Origin: Marinibaculum pumilum
Lineage (GTDB): Bacteria; Pseudomonadota; Alphaproteobacteria; Ferrovibrionales; Ferrovibrionaceae
Assembly (NCBI RefSeq): GCF_042646425.1
Contig: NZ_JBHRTR010000034.1
Span: forward strand, 62,001 to 126,000
Direction: 5' to 3'
DNA: 64,000 nucleotides
Part shown: positions 7,281 to 15,453 of the stretch, one piece after another
How positions within the stretch are numbered: the first letter of the stretch is position 1
Layout of the letters: each line of letters begins with the position of its first letter
Notes under the pieces: model-generated
Told to the model about the DNA's origin: nothing
Seen by the model: only the letters and a program-made list of their open reading frames with translations
The model's database searches: none
Program-made: the position numbers and the translations under genes

Positions 7281-8594
7281 ATGAAGCATACCAGCAAGCA
7301 GCTGCTCGGCCGGCGGCTGGGGGCGGGGGCCCTCGCCGCGGCGCTCGCCTTCGGGATCGCCGGTTTCGGCGGCAAGGCCCAGGCGACGGACCTGCAGTTC
7401 TTCTTCCCGGTGGCCGTGGGCGGCAAGGCTGCCGAGACCATCGAGGGGCTGACCAAGGAATACCTGGCCGCCAATCCGGACGTGAAGATCGACCCGGTCT
7501 ATGCCGGCAGCTACCAGGACACCATCACGAAGACCCTGACCGCTGTGCGCGGCGGCCAGCCGCCGCAGCTCTCCGTGATCCTGGCGGTGGACATGTTCAC
7601 CCTGCTGGAGGAAGACGCGATCGCCGCCTTCGAGGATCTGGTCGAGACCGAGGAGGAGAAGGCCTGGCTGACCTCCTTCTACCCGGCGTTCATGGAGAAC
7701 AGCCGGACCGGCGGAAAGACCTACGGCATCCCGTTCCAGCGCTCCACCCCGGTGCTGTACTGGAACAAGACCGCCTTCGAGGAGGCCGGCCTGGACCCCG
7801 AGACGCCGCCGGCGACCTGGGACGAGATGGTCGCATTCGGCAAGAAGCTGACGAAGCGCGACAAGGACGGCAATGTCACCCAGTGGGGCCTGCGCATCCC
7901 GTCCTCCGGCTTCCCGTACTGGCTGTTCCAGGGCCTGACCACCGAGAACGGCGCGATCCTGGCCAACGACGCCGGCAACCAGACCAACTTCGACGACCCG
8001 AAGGTCGTGGAGGCGCTGCAGTTCCTGGTCGACCTGTCGAAGAAGTACGAGGTGATGGCCCCCGGCATCATCGAGTGGGGCACCACGCCGAAGGCCTTCT
8101 TCGAGGGCGAGACGGCGATGATGTGGACCACCACCGGCAACCTGACCAACGTGCGCAACAACGCGCCCTTCCCCTTCGGCGTCGCGATGCTGCCGAAGAA
8201 GGAGCGCCGCGGTGCGCCGACCGGCGGCGGCAACTTCTACATCTTCAAGGACTCCACCGAGGAACAGAAGCAGGCCTCGCTGGACTTCATCAAGTGGATC
8301 ACCGCGCCGGAGCAGGCGGCGAAGTGGACCATCGCGACCGGCTATGTCGCGCCGCGTCCCGATGCCTGGGAGACCCCGGCGATGAAGGCATACGTCAAGG
8401 ACTTCCCGCCGGCCCTGGTCGCCCGCGACCAGCTGCAACATGCAGTGGCGGAGCTCTCCACCTACCAGAACCAGCGGATCACCCAGATCCTGAACGACGC
8501 GCTGGAGGCGGCGATCACCGGCCGCAGCGAGCCGGGCCCTGCGCTGAAGGAAGCGCAGGAAAAGGCCGACGCGATCCTGAAGGACTATCACTGA
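7281..8594 (+). CDS. ABC transporter substrate-binding protein, extracellular solute-binding family 1
   Basis: A 437-residue periplasmic binding protein. A signal peptide (Lys/Arg start, hydrophobic core, cleavage near AQA, residues 1-36) is followed by the solute-binding fold of family 1 (UgpB/MalE group), seen in GKTYGIPFQRSTPVLYWNK, AFFEGETAMM and the C-terminal region. The ribosome site GAGAGAGGA lies 9 bases before ATG 7281. A perfect 28-bp palindrome starts 8 bases after the stop, probably protecting this transcript so that more binding protein than permease is made. Ligand not determinable by eye; UgpB-like is the best guess. Confidence 0.93.
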   Translation: MKHTSKQLLGRRLGAGALAAALAFGIAGFGGKAQATDLQFFFPVAVGGKAAETIEGLTKEYLAANPDVKIDPVYAGSYQDTITKTLTAVRGGQPPQLSVILAVDMFTLLEEDAIAAFEDLVETEEEKAWLTSFYPAFMENSRTGGKTYGIPFQRSTPVLYWNKTAFEEAGLDPETPPATWDEMVAFGKKLTKRDKDGNVTQWGLRIPSSGFPYWLFQGLTTENGAILANDAGNQTNFDDPKVVEALQFLVDLSKKYEVMAPGIIEWGTTPKAFFEGETAMMWTTTGNLTNVRNNAPFPFGVAMLPKKERRGAPTGGGNFYIFKDSTEEQKQASLDFIKWITAPEQAAKWTIATGYVAPRPDAWETPAMKAYVKDFPPALVARDQLQHAVAELSTYQNQRITQILNDALEAAITGRSEPGPALKEAQEKADAILKDYH

Positions 8595-8602
8595 CGAAGG
8601 CC

Positions 8603-8630
8603 GGGGCCGGCGGCGCGCGCCGCCGGCCCC
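8603..8630. terminator. Perfect 28-bp palindrome after the binding-protein gene
   Basis: Arms 8603-8616 and 8617-8630 are exact reverse complements, all G and C, with no T-run after them. It lies 8 bases past the stop of the binding-protein gene and inside the operon. It is therefore better read as an mRNA-stabilising or attenuating stem than as a full terminator. Confidence 0.55.
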
Positions 8631-8683
8631 ACCTTCCGGGGGCAACGGGCATGAGCCATCGCCTTAGCAACGAGCCCGTCCGT

Positions 8684-8809
8684 GGCCCTGTATCGTCGCG
8701 GCCCTCGGCTCGGGGGCCGAGGGCGACGGGGAGGCAGGGGGCGCGGCAGCTTCAACCAGCCATGCCGTCGCCCTCGGGCCTGACCCGAGGGCCGCGACGA
8801 TACGGGGCC
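8684..8809. repeat. Large composite inverted repeat between binding protein and permease
   Basis: Left arm 8684-8729 and right arm 8765-8809 pair almost perfectly over about 45 bases (24 of the first 25 and the last 13 match) around a 35-base loop. Each arm is itself palindromic; the right arm holds CTCGGGCCTGACCCGAG, which resembles the core TCTCGGGCTTGACCCGAGA of the elements at 10562 and 19096. It ends 8 bases before the first permease gene. Confidence 0.7.
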
Positions 8810-8817
8810 TCATCCCG

Positions 8818-9693
8818 ATGACCGCCCGCCGCAGCTGGATCTATGCCTGGCTGTTCCTCAGCCCGGCGGTGATCCTCCTGGTCGCCTTCACCCACTATCC
8901 GGCGGCGCTGACCGTCTGGGACAGCTTCTTCTCCACCCCGCGCGGCCGGCGGCCGGCAAAGTTCGTCGGGCTGGAGAACTACGAGAAGCTGCTGGCGGAC
9001 GAGCAGTTCTGGCAGGTGCTGGGCAACAATGCCTGGTACGCCCTGCTGACCATCCCGCTGTCGATCGTGCTGGCCCTGGCCATGGCGCTCTGGGTGAACG
9101 AGCGGCTGCGCGGCCGGGCCTTCCTGCGCATGGCCTATTTCACGCCGACCGTGCTGCCGCTGATCGCGGTGGCCAATATCTGGATGTTCTTCTACACGCC
9201 GGGCTTCGGCCTGATCGACCAGGTCACCGGCCTGTTCGGCCTGCCGCGCTGGAACTGGCTGGGGGACCCCTCCACCGCGCTGAACGCGCTGATCGTGGTG
9301 GCGATCTGGAAGGAGGCCGGCTTCTTCATGATCTTCTACCTGGCCGCCCTGCAGACCGTGCCGCCGAACCTGCGGGAGGCCGCGGCGATCGAGGGGGCGG
9401 GCCGCTGGACCTATTTCCGCCGGGTGCTGTTCCCGCTCTTGATGCCGACCACCCTGTTCGTCCTGGTCAATGCGGTGATCAACGCGATCCGGCTGGTGGA
9501 CCATGTCTTCGTGATGACCGAGGGCGGGCCGGACAATGCCACCGCCCTGCTGCTGTTCTACGTCTACGAGACGGCCTTCCGGTTCTGGGACACGGCCTAT
9601 GCCTCGACCCTGACGGTGGTGATCCTGCTGATCCTCGGTGTCGCGGCGATCGGCCAGTTCGTCCTGCTGGACAAGCGGGTGCACTACCGATGA
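8818..9693 (+). CDS. ABC transporter permease, UgpA/MalF type
   Basis: A 291-residue inner-membrane protein with six predicted transmembrane segments. The first starts near residue 7 (WIYAWLFLSPAVILLVAF). The cytoplasmic EAA loop that docks on the ATPase is seen as EAAAIEGAGRWTYFRRVLFP around residues 187-206. It forms the channel with the downstream permease. It overlaps that gene by four bases (ATGA), and it follows the large inverted repeat, which probably tunes its expression relative to the binding protein. Confidence 0.94.
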   Translation: MTARRSWIYAWLFLSPAVILLVAFTHYPAALTVWDSFFSTPRGRRPAKFVGLENYEKLLADEQFWQVLGNNAWYALLTIPLSIVLALAMALWVNERLRGRAFLRMAYFTPTVLPLIAVANIWMFFYTPGFGLIDQVTGLFGLPRWNWLGDPSTALNALIVVAIWKEAGFFMIFYLAALQTVPPNLREAAAIEGAGRWTYFRRVLFPLLMPTTLFVLVNAVINAIRLVDHVFVMTEGGPDNATALLLFYVYETAFRFWDTAYASTLTVVILLILGVAAIGQFVLLDKRVHYR

Positions 9694-10538
9694 CGGCGCG
9701 GCTCCTGCACCCTTCCGCGGCTGCCGGCGGCTGGGACTATGACCGGGTACTGAACACGGCGGGCGCCTGGCTGCTGGCGCTGCTCTGGGTGGCGCCCCTG
9801 GCCTACGCGGTCTGGACCGCCTTCCATCCGGGCGCCTATGCCACCCGCTTCGACCTGACGGCGCCGCTGACCCTGGAGAATTTCGCCCGCGCCTGGGAGG
9901 CGGCGCCCTTCGCCCGCTATTTCCTGAACTCGGTGCTGCTGGTCACCCTGATCCTGGCGGGGCAGTTCATCCTCTGCACCCTGGCGGCCTTCGCCTTCGC
10001 GCGGTTCCGCTTTCCCGGCCGCGACCTGGTCTTCGTCCTGGTGCTGGTGCAGCTGATGATCATGCCCGACATCCTGATCGTGCAGAACTACCAGACCATG
10101 CGGGCGCTGGGCCTGGTGGACACGATCCTGGCGATCGGCCTGCCCTACATGGCCTCGGCCTTCGGCATCTTCCTGCTGCGCCAGACCTTCCTGACCGTGC
10201 CGAAGGAACTGGACGAGGCCGCGCGGGTGGAAGGGGCGGGCTTCCTGGAGGTGCTGTGGAAGGTCTATGTGCCCCTGGCGGCGCCGACCTACCTGGCCTA
10301 CGGCCTGGTCTCGGTCAGCCACCACTGGAACAACTTCATCTGGCCGCTGATCATCACCAACTCGGTGGAGACCCGGCCGCTGACGGTCGGCCTGTCGGTC
10401 TTCGCCTCCACCGACCAGGGGGTCGACTGGTCGGTGATCACCGCCGCCACCCTGATGACCGCGGGGCCGCTGCTGGTCGCCTTCCTGCTATTCCAGCGCC
10501 AGTTCGTGCAGAGCTTCATGCGCGCCGGGGTGAAGTGA
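9690..10538 (+). CDS. ABC transporter permease, UgpE/MalG type
   Basis: A 282-residue second permease with six predicted membrane spans. The EAA loop reads DEAARVEGAGFLEVLWKVYVP. Last gene of the deoR-ATPase-binding protein-permease-permease operon, so the importer is complete. Neither glpD, glpK nor ugpQ follows, so the sequence gives no metabolic clue to the substrate. A dispersed palindromic repeat starts 23 bases after the stop and may act as the end of the transcript. Confidence 0.94.
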   Translation: MTARLLHPSAAAGGWDYDRVLNTAGAWLLALLWVAPLAYAVWTAFHPGAYATRFDLTAPLTLENFARAWEAAPFARYFLNSVLLVTLILAGQFILCTLAAFAFARFRFPGRDLVFVLVLVQLMIMPDILIVQNYQTMRALGLVDTILAIGLPYMASAFGIFLLRQTFLTVPKELDEAARVEGAGFLEVLWKVYVPLAAPTYLAYGLVSVSHHWNNFIWPLIITNSVETRPLTVGLSVFASTDQGVDWSVITAATLMTAGPLLVAFLLFQRQFVQSFMRAGVK

Positions 10539-10561
10539 GGCATTTCTTGTCCGCTGGACCC

Positions 10562-10655
10562 TGTCGTTCTCGGGCTTGACCCGAGAACCCATTCCGCAAG
10601 CCTCACGGATGCCCGAGGGCTTGCGGAATGGATCCCGGCTCAAGGCCGGGATGAC
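10562..10655. repeat. Dispersed composite palindromic repeat, copy 2
   Basis: The first 36 bases (10562-10597) are identical to 19096-19131. Internal stems are TCTCGGG/CCCGAGA, a central 13-bp stem (10590-10602 with 10618-10630, CATTCCGCAAGCC) and a final CCCGGC/GCCGGG. It lies between the end of the ABC operon and the convergent msrB gene, where it could terminate both transcripts. Confidence 0.75.
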
Positions 10656-10708
10656 GGTCGGAGAGGTGCAATGGCTTCCCGGTCCGGCCTCGCGCCTGCC
10701 CCGCAGGC

Positions 10709-11152
10709 CTATTCCGCCGCGTCCTCGGCGCCGCCCTTCAGCGCCTCTTCCGGGGTCACGTCCTTGTCCAGGTGCATCGCCGTGCCGTTCATGCAGTAGC
10801 GCAGGCCGGTCGGCGCCGGGCCGTCCTCGAAGACATGGCCCAGATGGGCGTCGCAGGCGGCGCAGAGGACTTCGGTGCGGGTCATGAAGAAGCTGCGGTC
10901 GGTCTTCGTCGCGACATGGTCCGGTGCGATCGGTGCGGTGAAGCTGGGCCAGCCGGTGCCGGAATCGAACTTGGTGTCGGAGGCGAAGAGCGGCGTGCCG
11001 CAGCAGATGCAGCGATAGACGCCTGCCGCCTTGCTGTCCCAGTTGGGGCCGGTGAAGGCGCGCTCGGTGCCGTGCTTGCGGGTGACCTTGTACTGCTCCG
11101 GCGTCAGAAGGGCGCGCCATTCCTCGTCGGAGCGGGTGATGCGATCGACCAT
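10709..11152 (-). CDS. msrB: Peptide-methionine (R)-S-oxide reductase MsrB
   Basis: A 147-residue cytoplasmic enzyme that reduces methionine-R-sulfoxide in proteins. Zinc ligands are the two CxxC pairs C48/C51 (RCICCG) and C97/C100 (CAACD). The catalytic Cys is C120 in RYCMNG, and the substrate pocket motif GTGWPSF is intact. RYC is followed by MNG rather than the more usual INS, a conservative change. It sits upstream of nothing obvious in the same direction and downstream of the Nudix gene with 21 bases between them, so both may share a transcript linked to oxidative damage repair. Confidence 0.96.
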   Translation of the reverse strand: MVDRITRSDEEWRALLTPEQYKVTRKHGTERAFTGPNWDSKAAGVYRCICCGTPLFASDTKFDSGTGWPSFTAPIAPDHVATKTDRSFFMTRTEVLCAACDAHLGHVFEDGPAPTGLRYCMNGTAMHLDKDVTPEEALKGGAEDAAE

Positions 11153-11173
11153 CGGGTCCTCCTTCTCGGTTCT

Positions 11174-11665
11174 TCAGCGGGCGTGGGCGTGATCCGCGTC
11201 GCCCTTAATCTTGGCGTTGTTGATGTGCAGGAAAAGGGCAAAAGCGTCGTAGGGCACCACCCGCAGGTCCTGCAGGATCGCCTGCGGGGTATGGGCGGCG
11301 ACCGCGCGGCCCTCGCCCAGCACCAGCTCCGACGGGTCGGTGGTGGGCAGGGTCACCTCGAAATAGTCCCGCGGCATGGTCTCCAGCCCGGCAAAGGCGA
11401 AGTCGAAGGTCAGCCGCATGAAATAGCCGTGGCTCAGCGGCTCGACCCCCAGTTCCTCGCGGACCTCGCGCACCAGCGCCTGTTCCGGCGTCTCCCCCGC
11501 CTCGATGGCGCCGCCGAACAGGCCCCAATGGTCCGGGTACCAGATGCCGGGGATATCGTCGCGCAGCTGCAGCAGGTAGCGCCCGTCGGCCAGCCGCACC
11601 AGGGCGGCCACGGCGGGGCGGGGCACCAGCGGCAGCGGTGCATCGACAAAGGCATGGTCGGACAT
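11174..11665 (-). CDS. Nudix hydrolase
   Basis: A 163-residue protein with a complete Nudix box starting near residue 52 (GAIEAGETPEQALVREVREE, then LG), carrying the REXXEE metal-binding residues. The upstream strand HWGLFGG is typical of the family. Nudix enzymes hydrolyse nucleoside diphosphates linked to other groups; the substrate is not predictable here. The gene precedes msrB on the same strand and follows the luciferase-like gene by about 60 bases. Confidence 0.88.
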   Translation of the reverse strand: MSDHAFVDAPLPLVPRPAVAALVRLADGRYLLQLRDDIPGIWYPDHWGLFGGAIEAGETPEQALVREVREELGVEPLSHGYFMRLTFDFAFAGLETMPRDYFEVTLPTTDPSELVLGEGRAVAAHTPQAILQDLRVVPYDAFALFLHINNAKIKGDADHAHAR

Positions 11666-11727
11666 GGGGGCCTCGAACGGATGGCAGGCGGAGGATGTCG
11701 GCGGAAGATCTGGGCCGTCTTAGAGCA

Positions 11728-12759
11728 TCACGCGGCGATCCGGTCGAGGCCGAAGGCCTCCGCCAGCAGTTCGTAGGAGCGCAGGCGCGCGCCGAAATCG
11801 TGGCAGATCGTCAGGGCGACGACCTCCTCGGTGCCGAAGGCGCGGGCCAGTTCCTCGATCCCGGCGCGGACAGCCTCCGGCGTGCCGACGATGGCCCGGC
11901 TGCGCCCGTCGGCGACGATTGCCGCCTCCGCCGCGCTGTAGTCGTGGGCCTCTGCCGCTTCCGGGGTCGGGTAGGGCAGGTGCCGCCCCTGACGCAGGCG
12001 CAGCAGGAACAGGTCCCGGCTGCGTGCCAGCCGGTCGGCCTCCTCCTGGCTCTCCGCCACCAGGACGAAGGTGCCGACGCTGGTCGCCGGCGCCTGCTGC
12101 AGCGCCGACGGGCGGAACAGCTTCCGGTACATCGCCGTCACTTCGGCCCCGGCATCGCCGCCGATGAAATGGGCGAAGCAGAAAGAGGTGCCCAGGAGGG
12201 CCGCGACCTGTGCGCTCTGGTCCGACGAGCCGAGCATCCAGACCGGCGGCGCATCGGGCCCCACCGGCATGGCGGCGATATGCGCGAAGGGATGTTCCGC
12301 CGGCATGGCGTCGGTGAGGTATCCGACCAGGTCGGCAACCTGGCGCGGGAAATGCCGCGGGTCGAAGCGGCCGTCGGAATAGCCGTTCGGGCCGCTGGCC
12401 AGGGCGACGGCGGTCAGCCCGTCGGAGCCCGGCGCACGGCCGATCCCCAGGTCGATGCGGCCCGGGAACATCAGCTCCAGCATGCGGAACTGCTCCGCCA
12501 CCTTCAGCGGGCTGTAGTGGCTGAGCATCACGCCGCCGGCGCCGATCCGCATGTTGCGGGTCTCGCCGGCGATGCGGGCGATCATGATCTCCGGCGCGGA
12601 GCAGGCCAGGGCCGGGGTGGCGTGATGTTCCGCCAGCCAGTAGCGGTGATAGCCGAGCCGGTCGCAGGCCCGCGCCAGTTCCAGGCTCTCCGCCCAGGCA
12701 TCGGCCGGTTTCCGCCCCGCGGCGATCGGGGATTGATCCAGCACGCTCAATCTGACCAT
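11728..12759 (-). CDS. Luciferase-like monooxygenase family (MsnO8-type LLM oxidoreductase)
   Basis: A 343-residue TIM-barrel flavin-dependent oxidoreductase. It opens with LSVLDQSPIAAG and has the RYWLAEHHATPALACSAPE segment characteristic of the small single-subunit LLM proteins, and IDLGIGRAPGSD near residue 105. No flavin reductase is adjacent; the one at 19728 is on the same strand but far away. ATG 12759 is chosen over the earlier in-frame start because GAGAGG lies 7 bases before it and the protein then starts as in relatives. Substrate unknown. Confidence 0.88.
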   Translation of the reverse strand: MVRLSVLDQSPIAAGRKPADAWAESLELARACDRLGYHRYWLAEHHATPALACSAPEIMIARIAGETRNMRIGAGGVMLSHYSPLKVAEQFRMLELMFPGRIDLGIGRAPGSDGLTAVALASGPNGYSDGRFDPRHFPRQVADLVGYLTDAMPAEHPFAHIAAMPVGPDAPPVWMLGSSDQSAQVAALLGTSFCFAHFIGGDAGAEVTAMYRKLFRPSALQQAPATSVGTFVLVAESQEEADRLARSRDLFLLRLRQGRHLPYPTPEAAEAHDYSAAEAAIVADGRSRAIVGTPEAVRAGIEELARAFGTEEVVALTICHDFGARLRSYELLAEAFGLDRIAA

Positions 12760-12786
12760 AACGCCTCTCGATCGGCGGGACGGGCG

Positions 12787-12812
12787 GTCCCGACAGGTTC
12801 CTGAACCGGGAC
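12787..12812. promoter_or_regulatory. Nested palindrome in divergent intergenic region
   Basis: Inner inverted repeat GGTTC-CT-GAACC (12796-12807) lies inside an outer GTCCCG/CGGGAC pair (12787-12792 and 12807-12812). It falls in the 65-base gap between the divergent luciferase-like gene and the DUF924 gene. It could be an operator or an RNA stem. Confidence 0.35.
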
Positions 12813-12824
12813 AGGCGGCAGAGA

Positions 12825-13370
12825 ATGACAGACCCTGCGGAGATCCTCGACTTCTGGTTCGCACCCGACGTGGTGGAACTGCACTGGAAGAAGGATGCGG
12901 CCTTCGACGACCGGGTCCGGACCCGGTTCGGCGAGCTGCATGCGGCGGCCGCGCGCGGGGCGCTGGATGGTTGGCGGGTCACCGCCGACGGCACCCTGGC
13001 GCTGCTGATCGTGCTGGACCAGTTCAGCCGCAACCTGTTCCGGGACAGCCCGAAGGCCTATGCCTGCGATCCGGAGGCCCGCCAGATCGCGATCGAGGCG
13101 ATCGCGCGCGGCCAGGACATGCAGGTACCGCAGGACCGCCGACACTTCTTCTACCTGCCGCTGGAGCATTCGGAGGACCTGGCCCACCAGGACCGCTGCA
13201 TCGCCCTGATGCGGGAGCGGACGGGCAGCGAAACGTTCGTCGACTATGCGAAGGCGCACCAGCGGATCATCGCGCGGTTCGGCCGCTTTCCGCACCGCAA
13301 CGCGGTGCTCGGCCGCACCTCGACGGCGGAGGAGGAGGCCTTCCTGAAGGAGCCGGGCTCCTCCTTCTGA
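12825..13370 (+). CDS. DUF924 family protein
   Basis: A 181-residue soluble protein of the DUF924 family, widespread in Proteobacteria and without an established function. Characteristic segments are ILDFWF at the N-terminus, LIVLDQFSRNLFRD near residue 62, FFYLPLEHSEDL, and the C-terminal GRFPHRNAVLGR. It is predicted all-helical and resembles TPR-like folds. It is divergent from the luciferase-like gene and convergent with the LysM gene. Nothing in its surroundings suggests a specific role. Confidence 0.92.
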   Translation: MTDPAEILDFWFAPDVVELHWKKDAAFDDRVRTRFGELHAAAARGALDGWRVTADGTLALLIVLDQFSRNLFRDSPKAYACDPEARQIAIEAIARGQDMQVPQDRRHFFYLPLEHSEDLAHQDRCIALMRERTGSETFVDYAKAHQRIIARFGRFPHRNAVLGRTSTAEEEAFLKEPGSSF

Positions 13371-13382
13371 CGCCGCTGCGGG

Positions 13383-14348
13383 TCAGTTCGCGCTCGGCGG
13401 CGGCGGGACGATCGTCTCCGGCGTGTCGTCGGGATGCAGCGCCACGACCTCGATCGTGCCGCGCGCGGTGTCGCAGTTGCCCGCCGCGGCCGGCAGGCCG
13501 GTCAGTGCGACCCGGGTGCCCGGGTCGAAGCGCCAGCCGCCTCCCGACAGGCTGTAGAGATGACCGTGCGGCGTCTCCAGCAGCATGCAGCCCCGCCCCT
13601 GGCGCACCGTGCCCCGGACCGAGAAGCTGCCGTCCGGCACGCCGCCCGCCAGCATCGCGTCGCCGCTGCCGGTGACCCGGAAGCGGCCGCTGTTCAGGGT
13701 GCTGCCGTCGCCGTTCTGCAGGGTGACCACCAGTTCCTCGCCCTGCCGCGCCCAGTCGGGCACCGGGATCTCCGTCTCGACCTCTCCCGACGGGCCGACC
13801 GCGACGGCGGCCACCCTTTGCCAGACGGTGCCGGGCGGGCCGACGCCGATCGCCGCCTCGCCCTCCGGCAGGCCGCTGCCGGAAACGGTCAGCCGGCTGC
13901 CGGCCGCGCCTTCGCGCGGCCAGATCATCAGGCTCTGTACGCTGCGGCGGGCCGGCTGATAGCCCTCCCGGGTCAGGCCGTCCCGGTTGGCGGGCCGCCG
14001 CGGTGCCGCGGCCGCTTCCGCCGGCCCGGCCGCGGGTGCCGCCTCCTGCGTCGCAGGCGCGGCCCCGGAAGCAGCCGGTGCGCCCGGCAGGCGCAGCACC
14101 CATCCGGGCCGGATGCGGCGCGGATCGGCGATCTGCGGGTTGGCATTCATCAGGTCGTCGACCGCCGTGCCGCAGCGTCGCGCGATGGCGGCGAGGGTGT
14201 CGCCGCGGCTGACGGTCGCGCTGTCGCCGCAGGGGCCTGCGGCCAGCGCCGGCTTGGCGGCGGCCAGGACGGCAAGGCTGCAGGCAAGCAGCATCGTGGC
14301 GCCGGCGAGGCGCACCGATCGGCGGCGATGCGGACTTCCAGGGGACAT
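13383..14348 (-). CDS. Secreted LysM-domain protein
   Basis: A 321-residue protein. A signal peptide (arginine-rich start, then LAGATMLLACSLAVLAAAKPALA) leads into one LysM repeat at about residues 45-90 (VSRGDTLAAIARRCG, then NPQIADPRRIRPGWVLRLP), a peptidoglycan-binding module. After an Ala/Pro-rich linker comes a beta-rich region with SRLTVSGSGLP, typical of Ig-like sheets. No catalytic domain is recognisable, so a structural or adaptor role in the periplasm or cell wall is most likely. ATG 14348 is chosen because GGAG precedes it by 10 bases and the signal peptide starts there. Confidence 0.82.
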   Translation of the reverse strand: MSPGSPHRRRSVRLAGATMLLACSLAVLAAAKPALAAGPCGDSATVSRGDTLAAIARRCGTAVDDLMNANPQIADPRRIRPGWVLRLPGAPAASGAAPATQEAAPAAGPAEAAAAPRRPANRDGLTREGYQPARRSVQSLMIWPREGAAGSRLTVSGSGLPEGEAAIGVGPPGTVWQRVAAVAVGPSGEVETEIPVPDWARQGEELVVTLQNGDGSTLNSGRFRVTGSGDAMLAGGVPDGSFSVRGTVRQGRGCMLLETPHGHLYSLSGGGWRFDPGTRVALTGLPAAAGNCDTARGTIEVVALHPDDTPETIVPPPPSAN

Positions 14349-14437
14349 GTTGCCGTTGCTCCGCCCCCACTCTTGCCCGGCAGGGGACGTGAGGACAACC
14401 GTCGGCGCGTCCTGCAGGTTCCCGGGGATAGCCCGGG

Positions 14438-15412
14438 TCAGGCGGCGGCCTTCAGCCGGTCGCGGTCGTGCGGTGAGTCCAGGGACAAGGCAGGGCCCTT
14501 CGGCACGATGCCGGTCGGGTTCACGCCGCGATGACTCTCGTAATAATGCCCCTTGATGTGCCGCAGGTTCACCGTGTCTGCGATTCCGGGGACCTGGTAG
14601 AGTTCGCGCAGGTAGTTCTGCAGGTTCGGATAGTCGGCGATCCGCTGCCGGTTGCACTTGAAATGGCCGACATAGACCGGGTCGAAGCGGACGAGGGTGG
14701 TGAACAGCCGCCAGTCCGCTTCGGTGATGCGGTTACCGGCCAGGTAGCGCTGGCGCGCAAGCCGGGCCTCGACCTCGTCCAGGGCGGCGAACAGGGCGTC
14801 GAAGGCCTCTTCATAGGCCTCCTGCGTGGTCGCGAAGCCGCACTTGTACACGCCGTTATTGATGTCGTTGTAGACCCGCTCGTTGATCGCGTCGATCTCG
14901 GCACGCAGCGCCTTCGGATAGAGGTCCAGCTGCGGATTGCCGATGCCGCCGCCCAGATGGTCGAAGCCGCTGTTGAACATGCGGATGATCTCCGCACTCT
15001 CGTTGTTGACGATCGTGCCTTCCTTCCGGTCCCACAGGACCGGCACCGTGACCCGGCCGGTATAGTCCGGCTGCGCGGCGGTATAGACCTGATGCATGTA
15101 GTCGGCGCCGTTCACCGTGTCGGGGATGCAGCCCGGCCGGTCGGAGAACTCCCAGCCGTTTTCCAGCATCAGCCAGTCGACCACCGACAGGCTGATCGCA
15201 TCCTCCAGCCGCTTCAGGCGGCGCACGATCAGGGCACGATGCGCCCAGGGACAGGCGAGGGAGACATAGAGATGGTAGCGGCCGGCTTCCGCCGGGAAGC
15301 GGTCGTCGCCGATGCTGTCCCGGAAGGCGGAATCCTGGCGCACGAAGCGCCCGCCGGACTTGCTGGTGTCGTACCACTTGTCCTGCCACTTGCCGTCGAC
15401 CAGGAGTCCCAT
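14438..15412 (-). CDS. Glutathionyl-hydroquinone reductase (Xi-class GST, YqjG/PcpF type)
   Basis: A 324-residue enzyme that reductively removes glutathione from glutathionyl-hydroquinones. The signature CPWAHR near residue 54 holds the catalytic Cys in the thioredoxin-like N-terminal domain. Other family hallmarks are VPVLWDRKEGTIVNNESAEI, VYKCGFATTQEAYEEA, and the C-terminal GHYYESHRGVNPTGIVP. Length fits the family (about 320). It lies near a WrbA quinone reductase and a second GST, so this part of the window concentrates quinone and thiol detoxification. Confidence 0.95.
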   Translation of the reverse strand: MGLLVDGKWQDKWYDTSKSGGRFVRQDSAFRDSIGDDRFPAEAGRYHLYVSLACPWAHRALIVRRLKRLEDAISLSVVDWLMLENGWEFSDRPGCIPDTVNGADYMHQVYTAAQPDYTGRVTVPVLWDRKEGTIVNNESAEIIRMFNSGFDHLGGGIGNPQLDLYPKALRAEIDAINERVYNDINNGVYKCGFATTQEAYEEAFDALFAALDEVEARLARQRYLAGNRITEADWRLFTTLVRFDPVYVGHFKCNRQRIADYPNLQNYLRELYQVPGIADTVNLRHIKGHYYESHRGVNPTGIVPKGPALSLDSPHDRDRLKAAA

Positions 15413-15453
15413 CGCAGCCGCTCCCTTCTCTATCCTGTCCCGTCGGCCTGCGA

